From: Monosiga brevicollis MX1
Taxonomy: Eukaryota > Opisthokonta > Choanoflagellata > Craspedida > Salpingoecidae
Reading direction: 5' to 3'
Assembly (NCBI RefSeq): GCF_000002865.3
Contig: NW_001865063.1
Location: 24,622 to 52,927 of the forward strand
DNA: 28,306 nt
A model generated the notes under the pieces. That model was given only the letters and a program-made list of their open reading frames with translations. It searched no databases and was not told the origin of the DNA. Each line of letters begins with the position of its first letter. The first letter of the stretch is position 1. The position numbers and the translations under genes are program-made. Below are positions 18,401-28,120 of this stretch, piece after piece.

Positions 18401-18463
18401 ATGAACCTGATCCTCAACAACACCAACACCAGCGACACAGGTTGCGTCGCACCCCTCGCCTAA
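15446..18463 (+). CDS. Secreted right-handed parallel beta-helix protein
   Basis: Exons: 15446-15505, 15581-15713, 15802-15937, 16044-16195, 16291-16391, 16496-16849, 16995-17238, 17316-17522, 17615-17748, 17820-17864, 17975-18190, 18305-18463; phases agree throughout and give 646 aa. Exon 1 is a signal peptide (MLRSMLAACLVLSLACASAL). Exon 2 starts with LFIDPAKGSDSNDGSAGAPF, a usual opening of secreted parallel beta-helix proteins. The core has repeated turns rich in Asn, Gly and Val (NIHFAGINFQ, NVTIAHGTVRNAGGNGI, SIVNNTITL, NYIAYNNITDLPHAAI, YEVYNNSFYDC, NHVYMNTFEKC). Late conserved-looking signals are DDSGAFYTGRQW, VYLDDQ and HLDDRGLTWQ; these Asp-rich segments could be the active site of a polysaccharide hydrolase or lyase, the common activity of this fold. 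Cysteines are frequent near the C-terminus. No membrane anchor is seen. The fold is confident; the substrate is unknown. Confidence 0.88.
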
Positions 18464-18794
18464 CCCCGGTCTTTTGATTGGTCAAGGTGTCCCCAATGCA
18501 CTCTCTTGAGCCCCTCTCTGTTTTGCTCGACCCCTCTCCTTCAATCGATCTCACAGTTTTTTCCCGTGCAACACCCACGAGATCCCACTCCCAATCGCGT
18601 ACAACTCTGAAAGCGCCTCACGCTCCCAGGCTTCCTACAGACACACACTCACTCGCACACCACACTCACTCGCGCGCGCACACACACACACAGACAGGGA
18701 CCTTTCTCTCAGACTCATATGAAAAGTCGCATAAAACCTCTCTCTCTCATTTCAAAAATTTCTGTTTTTTTTTTTTTTTTCTTTTTTTTTTTTT
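18464..18794. promoter_or_regulatory. CA/T-rich leader of the methyltransferase gene
   Basis: This spacer between the beta-helix stop and the next ATG holds CACACA/CGCGCG runs at about 18648-18696 and two T homopolymers at about 18765-18794. The second T run abuts the ATG at 18795 directly, leaving no room for an ordinary Kozak context. No gene is seen here. Confidence 0.6.
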
Positions 18795-20211
18795 ATGGAG
18801 GCGGTACCATCGACGATGGAGCTGCCGGCGGCGGCGGCGGCGGCCATGGCAGTTGAGGACTGGGGATCCGCTGCAGACGTGTTTCTTCAAGCGGCACGGG
18901 CGCCAGCGGGGCAGGCATCGACCCAGACACAGGCCCGTCTTTTTGAAATGGCGGCCCAGTGCGGCCTGCAACAGGTGAAAAGCCCCCCTTTCCCTCTTTC
19001 CCTGGAGCAGGTCCGCTGCCAGCTTCTCACATAACCCATGCCTGTTCGCCGCGCTCATCATGCCTTAGGATCACGAATCGGGCTTGACCATGGCAGTCAA
19101 GGCGGCAGAGCAGGCCGTTGCCCTTTGTCCCTCATGGCCCACCGCACACCTCACTCTTGCTCGATCGCTTCGTGAGGTCTGCAGCCGCATTGGTCGCGCC
19201 CTCACCTCTATCGCACTCAGTCTCACGTGCGTCGTCGCACATGACCACCTGTCCTTCTCCCCTTAGACTCGAATGCTGTGGGCAGCGTGGCAAGCATACC
19301 ACGACGCGCGCGCCCTAATGCTGGCCCGATCTGACATGGAGCCGGTCCCACCTTCCGAGCCCGAAGCCAAGAAGAACAAGCCAAACCGTGACACAGAGCG
19401 CGAGGAAGAGCTTGACCAGCTTCTTGCAGAGATGGAAGATCTCCACCGCCTGCTCCAGCGTGATTTGGCCCATCAGACAGGCTGCGATACCTTGATGGGC
19501 ATGTGTCTTTGGGATGCCAATGCCGGGCGTGGCACGAGTGAACCGCCGCCGGGCCCAGCCGCACGAGTGTGGGAATGCGGCATTCATTTAGCTCAATTGC
19601 TGACCGAGGCCACTCGCCTGCCTGATGCACCATTGCCAGAGAGCACTGCCGCGATATCTCGGCGTGCTGTTTGCGGCTGTATGGCCAGCTCGGGCCCATC
19701 CCTCGTCACAGCTCTGCGCAAGCACTTGTCTCCGTCATCCACGAGTAGGGTTGTACGGGTGCTAGAGCTTGGGTGTGGCATGGGCCTGGTGAGCATGGCC
19801 GCTGCCGCCGCTGGCTGGTCCGTCACGGCTACCGATATGCCTGACATTGTAGAAGGTGGCATTCTATCACGCAACGCCACCACGGCCACTCAGCGGGGCC
19901 CGGGCAGCATGACCACTGCGCCCTTGGACTGGCGTCAACCCCTGGACGCCTCGTTGGCGTGGACAGCCTTTGAGCTGGTTCTTGGTGCTGACTGCGTGTA
20001 TCACCCAGCGGCGGTGGAGCCCTTCATTGCGACGCTTGTTCGCTTGCGTGCTGAGCATGCCGAGCCACTTCCCCTGGCCCTGATGCACAAACACCGGCGC
20101 GAGTGCACAGCATCCTTGGTCGCACATCTCAAGCGCCTGTGCCCGGATTTGGTCGACCTCCAACTTCCAGCAGATCATCGCTACCATCTCTTCCTGGGCA
20201 CGTTGGCCTGA
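18795..20211 (+). CDS. METTL21-like class I SAM-dependent (probable protein-lysine) methyltransferase with N-terminal TPR-like region
   Basis: Exons 18795-18974, 19069-19176 and 19267-20211, all phase 0, give 410 aa. Residues 1-95 are helical and TPR-like (VEDWGSAADVFLQAAR; AEQAVALCPSWPTAHLTLAR). A charged helix (about 135-165, EREEELDQLLAEMEDLHRLL) leads to the catalytic part. CLWDANAG and ARVWECGIHLAQLL resemble the pre-motif-I segment of METTL21-type enzymes. Motif I is VLELGCGMGLVSM (about 261-273), motif II includes TATDMP (about 283-288), LDW lies near 316 and GADCVYH (about 336-342) stands where family members have the D-x-x-Y substrate motif. Known family members methylate lysines of chaperones and translation factors. 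A GGC run gives a poly-Ala stretch near residue 11. ATGs at 18816 and 18846 in the same frame are possible alternative starts. An AATAAA follows at 20391. Confidence 0.88.
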
Positions 20212-20390
20212 ATGACGGCCGGCATCGACAATTGTCGTGTCAGGATTTCAATTCCATGGGCCTGCCGTGCAGGCTACTTGTCGTTTTTTGTTTATGTTCT
20301 TATGCAAATGCATCAGACTGATTGCGGGAGGCTCGGCCAGGCCGCTGTGCTGGTGCGTTGGGATAGTTGCTGGAAAAGACCTAAACGAGC

Positions 20391-20396
20391 AATAAA
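20391..20396 (+). terminator. AATAAA polyadenylation signal of the methyltransferase gene
   Basis: This is a canonical hexamer 180 bases after the stop codon on the plus strand. It is the only clear AATAAA that I can tie to a gene in this window. Confidence 0.5.
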
Positions 20397-20658
20397 GCGG
20401 GTCCATGATTTAGCCATGTGAGGACGCTGTGCGTCCAATTGACAGCAGTATGCACGTGAACAACCACCCGCCCAAAGCCGACCGGTCACGCACGTCTTCT
20501 TCCTCGTCGTCATCATCCACGACGCTGAGAGGTGCTGCCAGAGAGCGGCTGGTGTACTTGATGTTCGTGCCAATGGTGCGCATGCGTCGTTGCCGGCGGC
20601 GAAACAAAATCTAAAAACGGCCAATCATGTGCGCGAGCTAATTGAGTGAGCAAGCAAA
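20397..20658. other. Convergent 3' intergenic region
   Basis: This lies between the methyltransferase end (plus) and the acid phosphatase end (minus) and presumably holds both 3' ends. A short GTC/TTC repeat sits at about 20490-20518. Small open frames here are short and unrecognised, and no gene is called. Confidence 0.5.
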
Positions 20659-22961
20659 TTAGGCGCGCAAGAACACATGAGCGGCAGGCTGACGCACGAA
20701 GAACGTGGCCGCGACGGCCAGGGCAAGGCAAATGGCGACGACGACGGCCGTCACAGTGAGGTCGCGCTTGTTGGCAGCATCCGCGCTTGTGGGATCAATC
20801 GTGGAGGCAGGCACATTCTTGGTCGTCGTGCTGCTGGATGCTCGAGTCGTGGGTGAAGGCGTGGCTAGTAGCAGGAAGAACCCCTGGGTCAGCTCATGAC
20901 GCAATGGCAGACACTAATACCGGACGACGACGGTCGGGATGAATGCGACATTGGCGCACCGGCTTGGCAATCAACGGTCATGTCAGTAGGCAATATGGGA
21001 GACATCACTTTGACAAATTCCTGTGCACGAGAGGGAATTGCTGGTAAGTCCGCGAGTGCGACACAGATGGGTCGATAGGGCTTGTTTACCCACGAACCGA
21101 GAGTGGGCAGTCGGAATGCTCGCAGGTTTTGACAGTGAGCGTGTGCCCTGGATGCTCTGGCGCATCGATGGCACTCTCGTTCTTAAACACAATCTGAGAA
21201 CCACAAATGTTGATGTCCGGCTTGAGATTCTCAACACCACTGAGGGGTCAGGAAACCAATTCAAAGTGCAACCGGAGAGTCGACGTACCCGGACAAAGGG
21301 GGTGTCATCCTCAACGTGCAGTTCAACGATCAAGCAAGAAGCGTAGGGTGGCGCACGAGCGCTGCGTCACGAGCAAAACAAACCAAACATGTTGACACGA
21401 CGAAACAGCGCCGGGTATCGAGTGGCGTGAGGCCCAGGGGTAAGGCAAAAAGAAATGTACCGGAAGTGGTCAGTCTGAAGCGCTTCAAGTACGGCGGCAA
21501 GGTTGGTATCGTGGCCCGAGTAGAGGAAAACGCGGGGCATAGATGAATCCTGGAGTGCAGCTTGCATGTTTGAAATCAGCTCTTGTAGCACTGGCCCTAC
21601 AAGGTTAAGCGATGAAGGCATGATGACTTGAGGCGTTGTGGAGAGATGGACCAAGTAACCCAGCCCTAGTTTAGGGTGGCATACCACCAGAGAGGCGCCG
21701 CTTGGGCACCGAGTCAAACATGGCATACATGCCCCAATCTTCAAGGCTCTGAGGCAACCGGGGTTGGTGAGGTGAAGTGAGGCGCAAACATGAGTGAGGC
21801 GCAAACGCAATCACGTACCCGGAGGAGGCTGTAGCTGGCCTCACCCACGTCCGAGTGGTTGGCATAGTCGGGCATACTCAGGTTGTGCATTCGGCGACAG
21901 AGCAAGGTGTCTGAAATCTAAGAGCGGGCCCATGGGCCAAATGGGCCAAGAATGAAGTTCCAGGAAAGGGTCTCATCTCCTTGTGGGGTCTCATCTCCTT
22001 GTGGGGTCTCATCTCCTTGCGGGGTCTCATCTCCTTGCGGGGGCTGGCGCGAGTGGGTGGATGCAAAATAGACTTGAGTGGCATGGCGTACCTGCCAGAG
22101 AGAGTCAAGGTCCAGGGGCGCAATTTGGCTAATGGGCTCGAGGGCGCTGAGGTATTGGGCAACCGTGCAGTTTTGGTCGGCAGGAAGATGCACGGCCTGG
22201 CAAGCGAGGGGGTCGACGATTTGGTTGTTCTTGTCATGCCAGCCCTGGGTCTGGTTCCAGTTGGCCTCGAGCTGATCATACCTCGGACAGACGCCCTGGC
22301 TCCATGAGCGCAGGAGCAAGTCGTCCTCCACGGGCCGCGTGTGTACCGGGACGGGTCGCCACAGAATGTCAGGGGGACCAAGCACCGATGTCTCAACGGG
22401 GAACCAGCCCGCCAGCTGAGCCTGGGCACTCATGAGGGTTCGGTCTGCGTCTGTCGAGCGCACCACAATCTAGTATGCGCAACAAGACCAAAACGGCTGT
22501 TAAGTGCGGCGTTTGTGGGAAGCACCTGCATGGCGTGCTCAGAAGGCAGAGAAGGCAGGGGTGCTGCGCAGGGACTCTCGGACCCTGACCTGCTCATGAT
22601 TGTAAGCGGCATCGATAAAAGAAAGGTCCTGAATGTAACGTTTGCGAAAATATGCGCCGACATTGTAATGCATTTGCATGCCCAGCGCTGTGAGCTGGCC
22701 ATAGCCCTCGGGCCAGTCACTCGGCTGGGACACGCCGGGCAAGTCTCGCAGCGCTGTGCGGTCACCGTGTCGAAAGAGCTATAACCCCGCGGCCATCGCC
22801 ACCGCGCAGAGTGAGTGAGTTGAAGGCGCAGGAGAAAGGTGAGTCAGCAAGCAAAGCGAGGGTGGACGACGTACAATCTGAACCAGTTTGAGCTCGCCGA
22901 GGACAAGCGGAAGCGCAGTCAAGAGCAGGCCCAGCCCAGCCAGGCGTCGCAGCGACGACAT
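20659..22961 (-). CDS. Histidine acid phosphatase, type I membrane protein (lysosomal/prostatic acid phosphatase-like)
   Basis: Exons (minus): 22961-22875, 22778-22590, 22469-22092, 21917-21819, 21748-21685, 21596-21461, 21361-21289, 21193-21098, 21020-20921, 20864-20659; phases agree and give 475 aa. Residues 1-22 form a signal peptide ([13 protein letters not shown]). [12 protein letters not shown] (26-37) carries the RHGxR phosphohistidine motif. [19 protein letters not shown] (95-113) is the conserved second arginine region. YSGHDTN (298-304) supplies the catalytic His-Asp pair. Cysteines in CEHSDCPL and TVDCQ match the conserved C-terminal disulphides. A Ser/Thr-rich stalk and one membrane helix (about 442-463, [20 protein letters not shown]) end the protein, as in lysosomal acid phosphatase. 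It should hydrolyse phosphomonoesters at acid pH in the lumen or outside the cell. The gene is divergent to the sulfotransferase. Intron 3 holds an in-frame minisatellite. Confidence 0.93.
21967..22038. repeat. 18-bp x 4 minisatellite inside intron 3 of the acid phosphatase
   Basis: Four copies of GGGTCTCATCTCCTTGTG (two with GCG endings) stand head to tail. On the coding strand they read GDETPQ repeats in the frame of the preceding exon. The surrounding intron is 174 nt. Confidence 0.92.
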
Positions 22962-23458
22962 GCCCACTGGTCTTTTCCGTCGGGGCCAGGATGGGGGGGA
23001 AGAAGGAGAACGAGGACGAGGACGAGGACGAGGGAGCAGCAGGAGGAGCAGCAGGAGTAGGAGGAGGCGGCGGCGGCAGAGGAGCAAGAAGGCGCACCGT
23101 CGCGGGGCAGCGCGCGCGACACACACACACACAAGAAAAAAAAATAAAAAATTGAAGAAGAAGATGCAAACATGTACACAAAGTAAAATACTTACAAGTA
23201 CGGGTTCGACTTGGATTGTCTCACTGCGTTCGTCCGCAGAAAGATGTGGGATGTGTGCATGCATGCAAGTCTGTTGCTGTGTAGTTGACACACCACACAC
23301 ACACATACAGACTGAGCGCAGTGGAGCCGCATTTCTGACACGGTGCGCGGTGGCCGTCAGGTGCAGTGCTGGCGTGGCCCAGCGGAAGACACAACTTTTC
23401 CCCTGGTCGTTCAGATCACCAAGGCTCTGAGAGATACCTACTGCGCTGGCTTGCCACG
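22962..23458. promoter_or_regulatory. Bidirectional promoter region, acid phosphatase / sulfotransferase
   Basis: These 497 bases lie between divergent start codons. They contain a GAGGAC repeat (about 23007-23032), an AGG/GCAG-rich block to about 23090, (AC)n at about 23119-23134 and A-rich DNA at 23135-23165, which is T-rich on the coding strand of the acid phosphatase. A second (CA)n lies at about 23293-23308. Frames through it are low-complexity. Confidence 0.6.
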
Positions 23459-25482
23459 ATGGCAGGCGGCTCATATGTCTTGCCAAACGGCGCGCCTGGC
23501 AGCGCCATGGCTCAAACGTTGGCTTTGGCGCTGATCTGCCTATTCGTGCCGCGGGCGCTGGCCAAGCCGTGCCCCGACAATGCTCTTTTTGTGTATAGCT
23601 ATGCCCATGACGGTGCCTCCCATTGCGCTTGCCTTGAGGGTTTAACCTGTGCTGGCAGCCAGTGCACGGTTGGGGGTCCCAGCAACAAGCGATATGGCTT
23701 TTACCACACCACGAAGCATGCTGGTTTTGATGCGACCTGCGAGGATTGCTTTTGCCTCGCCCCTGATCAAAGTCTGGCCCAGGCGCGGGAAAAACATCCC
23801 TTTCGCACTCTCCGTGCCACCGATGGTGGCCTCCTGCGCGACTTTCCCGACCCCCTGTTTGACGCCACCTGCCGCGTACGTTGGCGCGTATTGCGATGCC
23901 CTGGTTGCTTTTTCTTGCCCAGCCCGTAACTCACGCAACAAGTGCGCGTGCTTTTTTTTTTTTTTTTCTTCTTCCTCTCTCTGGCCCAAGGTGGCTGAAA
24001 CCAGCACACCCATTCCGCGACCTCGGGCCCTGGATCGTGAGAAATGGCTTCATTTCCCAAAGGTCAGGCTCTCCCCGGGCCCATCCTGGCTCTCTATTGA
24101 ACCCTGCTACTGCTTGATACCTCTTCTTGAATATTATGCTGCCCTCGTGTTCAACGACTCGAATTTGTCCCGTGTTCGTGCCTGCTCGTCTAGGCGGGAT
24201 CTAGTTTGAGCTCCACCATTTACAATTACGCGTGTCGGGATTTTCCAGGCCAGCGCACCTTTACCGACTTGAATGACCCTGGCCTCGCCGCTTATGAGGT
24301 CAGCGCTCTTGCTGGAGGCCCCACTATTCAGTCGACCACTCTGGCTCGGACCTGCAACCCTTCTCACACCCGGCACCGACTGCTGTGTAACGTTGAACAT
24401 GCCAGAACTCGACGTGTCATTTCTGCTGGAATCCCTGCGGAACCAAGTGCGGTGGTTTTACACACTGGGCCCCGCACGATGGTCTAAACCGGAAGCGGGT
24501 GGGCCGCAACGGTATGCGCGTGTGTATCTGCTCTTGTCTTGTTCACTTTAAAGTCACACACGGAGAGCTCACGCGCATTTCATTGTGATTGCTCGGCAAC
24601 TTTTCGCCGGCTCGACTGCCTGAGGTAGGCGAGTATTTTTTGCCAAAGCCTTTCAAGGAAAAGCGCTGTGTGAGCCAGCTGCAGGGGTGGATGCAAGCGC
24701 ACTATCCACTGAACAAGGTCCAGGCCGTGAGTGGGACGGTCATGGCCATGTTCCGACACCCAGCCAAACGATTGGTGTCCGCCTTCAACTATGGCCGGCA
24801 TTCATTTGGGATGAATCGTCTGGAGCGGCTGCGCCTGCTCAAGACGACCGAGACGCTGGAAGGCTATGTCAACTTTCCTGGCATTGCCTCGTGCATGACC
24901 AAGATGACGTTGGGATACAATTGCGCACACTACGTGCGCCTGGATGAGAGCCACCTGCAAGAGGCCAAATCGCGGCTGGAAAAGGACTTTGCCTTTATCG
25001 GCCTCTCCGAGCATTGGAACGCCAGCGTGTGCCTTTTTCATCGACAGTACGGTGGTGCCATGCACCAGACCGAGCTGGCGAACCTGCGGCCAGGCACGGA
25101 CATTAAAGCCACCACCACACCAAGCCCGGGCGCCGCGCGCCGCCGTCTTTTGAGTCTGGATGGCTATGACCCGGAGAATATTGGAGAAGACGATGACCAG
25201 GACGATGCGGTTGAGGATGCGCGCGGAGCCGAGGGACAGGGCGCAGGTCCCGTCAAGCCGGACCTCTTTGTCCCGGGCGTCTCCTATGAAGAGGGCATGT
25301 CCCGCGTCGAGCGCAATCGCAACGTGGCCCAGCTCAGCAAGGTGCCCAAAACGGCCAGCGCCCAGCTGCGACGCGAGCATGACCCCTTTGACTTTGCCCT
25401 CTATGAAGTGGCCGACTACCTCTTTCGCCGCAAGCTCCAAGAGTATGGCTTTCGCGACGTGGCCGCCACCCCAATCGACTAG
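23459..25482 (+). CDS. Secretory-pathway sulfotransferase with Cys-rich N-terminus
   Basis: Exons 23459-23875, 23991-24062, 24194-24298, 24406-24511 and 24629-25482 agree in phase and give 517 aa. The start MAGGSY is followed by a second Met at residue 17 and a hydrophobic signal (LALALICLFVPRALA). A Cys-rich segment follows (CACLEGLTCAGSQC; CEDCFC). HFPKAGSS (160-167) is a PAPS 5'-phosphosulphate loop, cut by an intron between Lys and Ala. Exon 4 contains CHFCWNPCGTKCGG and THWAPHDG. VMAMFRHPAKRLVSAFNY (271-288) is the 3'-phosphate-binding motif with R276 and S284. An acidic linker (GEDDDQDDAVED) lies about 195 residues further on. The enzyme should transfer sulphate from PAPS to a glycan or secreted substrate in the Golgi lumen. 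The exon 4 limits rest on phase and splice motifs and are less sure. The acceptor is unknown. Confidence 0.85.
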
Positions 25483-26378
25483 GAACCCATCGTACCCACA
25501 GCCGCGTGTTTTTGTTTGCTTTTTTTCTTGTTGGCTTGTTTGTTTGTGTGGGTATTGGCCCTTGTTCCGGGTAGAGCACGGCCAAGCTCCGAGCAACTGG
25601 CACGCAATCGATGCCCATCCTTTTTGTTTTGCTGCACATTTGCTCACCCCTCTGTATGAGTAGGAGGTGACTGAGTCCCGCTTGTGACCGCAGAGCTCTG
25701 CCTGATCATGTGCAAACTTATGCCTGTACCCATACCCATGTCTGTCTGTGTCTAATGGCCTGACCCCTGTGCGCCTGCGTGATATAACATTTGTATCCCT
25801 CTCAGCCTCTTGCTCTCAGACGCTCGCTATCAGACGCCGTCTCTCTCATCTCCCCCTTTCTCAAACCCTCTCACTTACACTCTCAAACCCTCTCTCCAAT
25901 TCATTTCTGAATCTCCCTCTCTCTCTCTCTCTCAAATCTCTCTCTCGAATCTCTCTCTCTCTCGAATCTCTCTCTCTCTCGCATCTCTCTCTCTCTCTCG
26001 AATCTCTCTCTCCAATTCATTTCTGAATCTCCCTCTCTCTCTCTCTCAAATCTCTCTCTCAAATCTCTCTCTCTCTCGAATCTCTCTCTCTCTCGCATCT
26101 CTCTCTCTCTCTCTCTCGAATCTCTCTCTCGAATCTCCCTCTCTCCCTCTCAAACTCTCTCAAGCTCTCTCAAGCTCTCTCAAACTCTCTCAAACTCTCT
26201 CAAACTCTCTCAAACTCTCTCACTCTCTCAAACTCCCTCACTCTCTCAAGCTCTCTTTCTCCTCTCTCACTCTCTCCTCTCACACTCCCACACACACACA
26301 CACACACTCTCTCTCTCTCTCTCTCTCTCTCCTCTCTCCATTTTTTTTCGACTTGTGGGGCAGGATGGTGTGTGATGG
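25483..26378. repeat. CT-rich low-complexity block with a duplicated unit of about 116 bp
   Basis: After about 260 bases of ordinary 3' sequence, the region from about 25800 to 26335 is almost pure pyrimidine on the plus strand. CTCTCT runs are punctuated by CAAAT, CGAAT, GCAT and CAAACT. A landmark, CTCCAATTCATTTCTGAATC, occurs at about 25894 and again at about 26009 with the same downstream order of spacers, so a unit of about 116 bp has been duplicated. A (CA)n run lies at about 26291-26306. The tract ends shortly before the next gene's ATG. Confidence 0.9.
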
Positions 26379-26382
26379 ATGA
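26365..26382 (+). promoter_or_regulatory. Upstream ORF whose stop overlaps the main start (ATGA)
   Basis: A five-codon frame begins with ATG at 26365 and stops with TGA at 26380-26382, overlapping the ATG at 26379 of the membrane-protein gene. This geometry could support termination-reinitiation if the leader begins upstream. Another frame starts at 26375. Confidence 0.4.
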
Positions 26383-27302
26383 GCGTGTGGGCACCAGTTA
26401 CGGGGGACGCGAGGGTGAGCATGGCGGCAGCAGCGGTGCCGAGGGCTTTGGGCAATGGCGCCGAAGCCGCGTCCGAGTTTGGCGCAGAGGGACCAGCGTA
26501 TGTGCGATATTTGGAGGATGAGCTAAAGGAGCGGACGACGCGGCGGGTGGCGGTGGTGTCGGGGGTGCTCTGCTTGGTCGGGGCGCTGGCTTATACGCTG
26601 GGATCGATTCAGTTTTACTCGTGGGTGGACAATGGCTTGGCGGGGGGCTGGCTCTTTATTGCGGGTTCGGCCTGCTTTACCAGCGCCGCGCTGCAGGACT
26701 GGTGCCTCTTGCACGCTGGGGCTCGGCACTTGGCAGCCCACGATACCGTGTTGCCGCTGCTTCTGACAGAGGGCAGCGAGGCACACAGCCGGTCGGGCAC
26801 CGCGTGGACGCGCTCCAGCACCCAGATGCATCGGCCCGCCCGGTGCTGTCGGCCTTGGTCGTTGCCCACGCACATTGTGACAGTGACCCTGTGCGCCAAC
26901 ATTTGCTTCGACGTGGGCAGCGTGTTCTTCTTGCCCCGCTTCGCAGCTCAACTGGACATTGGCTACTGGCTCTTTATCATGGGCTCGTTTTTGTACATCC
27001 TGGCCATTCTCCTGGAGGAGGGGCGGCGCTTTCGCGAGCACGGGGTGCCCTGGCGTTCTTCCCGGCGCGAGCTGGCACTGACCGTTGCAGCGACAAGTTA
27101 CATTGCGGGCTGCGCCATTTTCATCGTGGGGTGCACATGGCCGCTCGTCACCACCCGAGCACCCGACACGGGCATTCATTGCTTTGTCTGGGGCTCGTTG
27201 GCCATGGGTGCTGGCGCCCTCATGGCCCTGTCGGCCGTCTCCTGTGCCCCTCCACCTCCTCCTCCGGACACCACCTCTTTCTCCGGCCTCATCAACCCAT
27301 GA
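26379..27302 (+). CDS. Multi-pass membrane protein, YrhK-like
   Basis: An uninterrupted 307-codon frame with ATG at 26379; an in-frame ATG at 26421 (MAAAAVPRALG) may be the true start. A soluble N-terminus with YVRYLEDELKERTTRR is followed by about six hydrophobic segments: VAVVSGVLCLVGALAYTLGS, GGWLFIAGSACFTSAAL, IVTVTLCANICFDVGSVFFL, YWLFIMGSFLYILAILL, LTVAATSYIAGCAIFIVG and FVWGSLAMGAGALMAL. The repeated pattern of a helix ending in a Gly-Ser-like turn, then GxWLFIxGS and a further helix, resembles YrhK-domain proteins, whose function is not established. A poly-Pro run (APPPPPPD) lies near the C-terminus. No intron is needed, unlike most neighbours. Topology and membrane location are confident; the family assignment is tentative. 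Confidence 0.7.
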   Translation: MSVWAPVTGDARVSMAAAAVPRALGNGAEAASEFGAEGPAYVRYLEDELKERTTRRVAVVSGVLCLVGALAYTLGSIQFYSWVDNGLAGGWLFIAGSACFTSAALQDWCLLHAGARHLAAHDTVLPLLLTEGSEAHSRSGTAWTRSSTQMHRPARCCRPWSLPTHIVTVTLCANICFDVGSVFFLPRFAAQLDIGYWLFIMGSFLYILAILLEEGRRFREHGVPWRSSRRELALTVAATSYIAGCAIFIVGCTWPLVTTRAPDTGIHCFVWGSLAMGAGALMALSAVSCAPPPPPPDTTSFSGLINP

Positions 27303-27900
27303 GCATGCGGCGCTCCCCCCGCACCATGTGATGTGGTGCGGAACCCCAGCCGTACGGCTATACCTGTCTTCTAGAGGACTTTAACTGATTACCTGCCATC
27401 TCTGCTGAATCGATTTCCCAAGACCGGATGGTTATTGTTTTTCTCAACCCCCATAGCGCGCAGCCAGCTGCGATGGCTCTAGAAGAGTCTGGGGGGGCAG
27501 CTCATGAGCCCCGGCCTGGCTCGAGCAGCAATCCATTGCCAGACCCAAACATCACGTGAGCTCTAGTCTCTCTATAGTAGCAGCAGCAATTATGCCGCAT
27601 CCGGATCACATGCATTCACCCCAGGGCCACAAACACCGGGCACAACAGCCACAGATACCAGCCTTGATGGCTGGATCTGCTTTCCACGAGGCCAGTGGCA
27701 GCCAGCCAGCCAGACAGACAGACAGGCACTCCATCAGCCCCGCGCCATCGACGCAATGCTATCACTTGCTCGTCACCTCATTAACAGTTAAAAAAAAAAT
27801 TAAAAAAATCAATTTTTCTGTTTTTTCGTCTTTTTTAACTTTTTTTACTTTTTTTTTCATTTTTTTTTTTTTTTTTGGAAAGTGCTCGAGAGGTGTTGCG
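27303..27900. promoter_or_regulatory. Intergenic region with AT-rich promoter-like segment before the ankyrin gene
   Basis: No gene is seen. CAGC/CAGA short repeats lie at about 27700-27726. At 27789-27877 the base composition changes sharply to A runs and then long T runs, ending about 24 bases before the ATG at 27901. Confidence 0.6.
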
Positions 27901-28120
27901 ATGGCAGGCGCGTCGAGCAAAACGTCGGAAATGTCGGGCATGGGCGGGCCAGTGGGCTCGACGGAAGGCCAGCTGAGTGGGCTGGACGTGCATGCGGCGG
28001 CTAATCGTGGGGACATTGATAAGCTGCGGGCGGTGCTGACGGCGGCACCCGACTTGGTCGATCGTCCCGATGAGCTCGCCTTTAGTGCTTTGATGCATGC
28101 TGGCCGTGACAACCGCACCG
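27901..28120 (+). CDS. Ankyrin-repeat protein, first exon (gene continues beyond the window)
   Basis: The frame opens with ATG at 27901 (MAGASSKTSEMSGMGG) and ends at a GTACGT donor after 28120 in phase 1. After a Ser/Gly-rich start, residues 28-73 read as the beginning of an ankyrin array: LDVHAAANRGDIDKLRAVL followed by LVDRPDELAFSALMHAGRDN, matching the helix-turn-helix core (HxAAxxGxxxxLxxLL) and the next repeat's start. Ankyrin repeats mediate protein binding. Anything C-terminal is outside the window, so the full architecture is unknown. Confidence 0.8.

Noticed and set aside
23195-23225. A tRNA B-box-like GGTTCGACTT
   Set aside because: No matching A box or cloverleaf could be folded by eye around it.
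24802-25647. A 281-codon minus-strand frame
   Set aside because: It lies opposite the last exon of the sulfotransferase, which contains the 3'-phosphate-binding motif.
26523-27331. Long frames on both strands over the membrane-protein gene
   Set aside because: The 26379 frame alone has a regular pattern of membrane helices; the others are Pro/Arg/Gly-rich shadows of GC-rich DNA.
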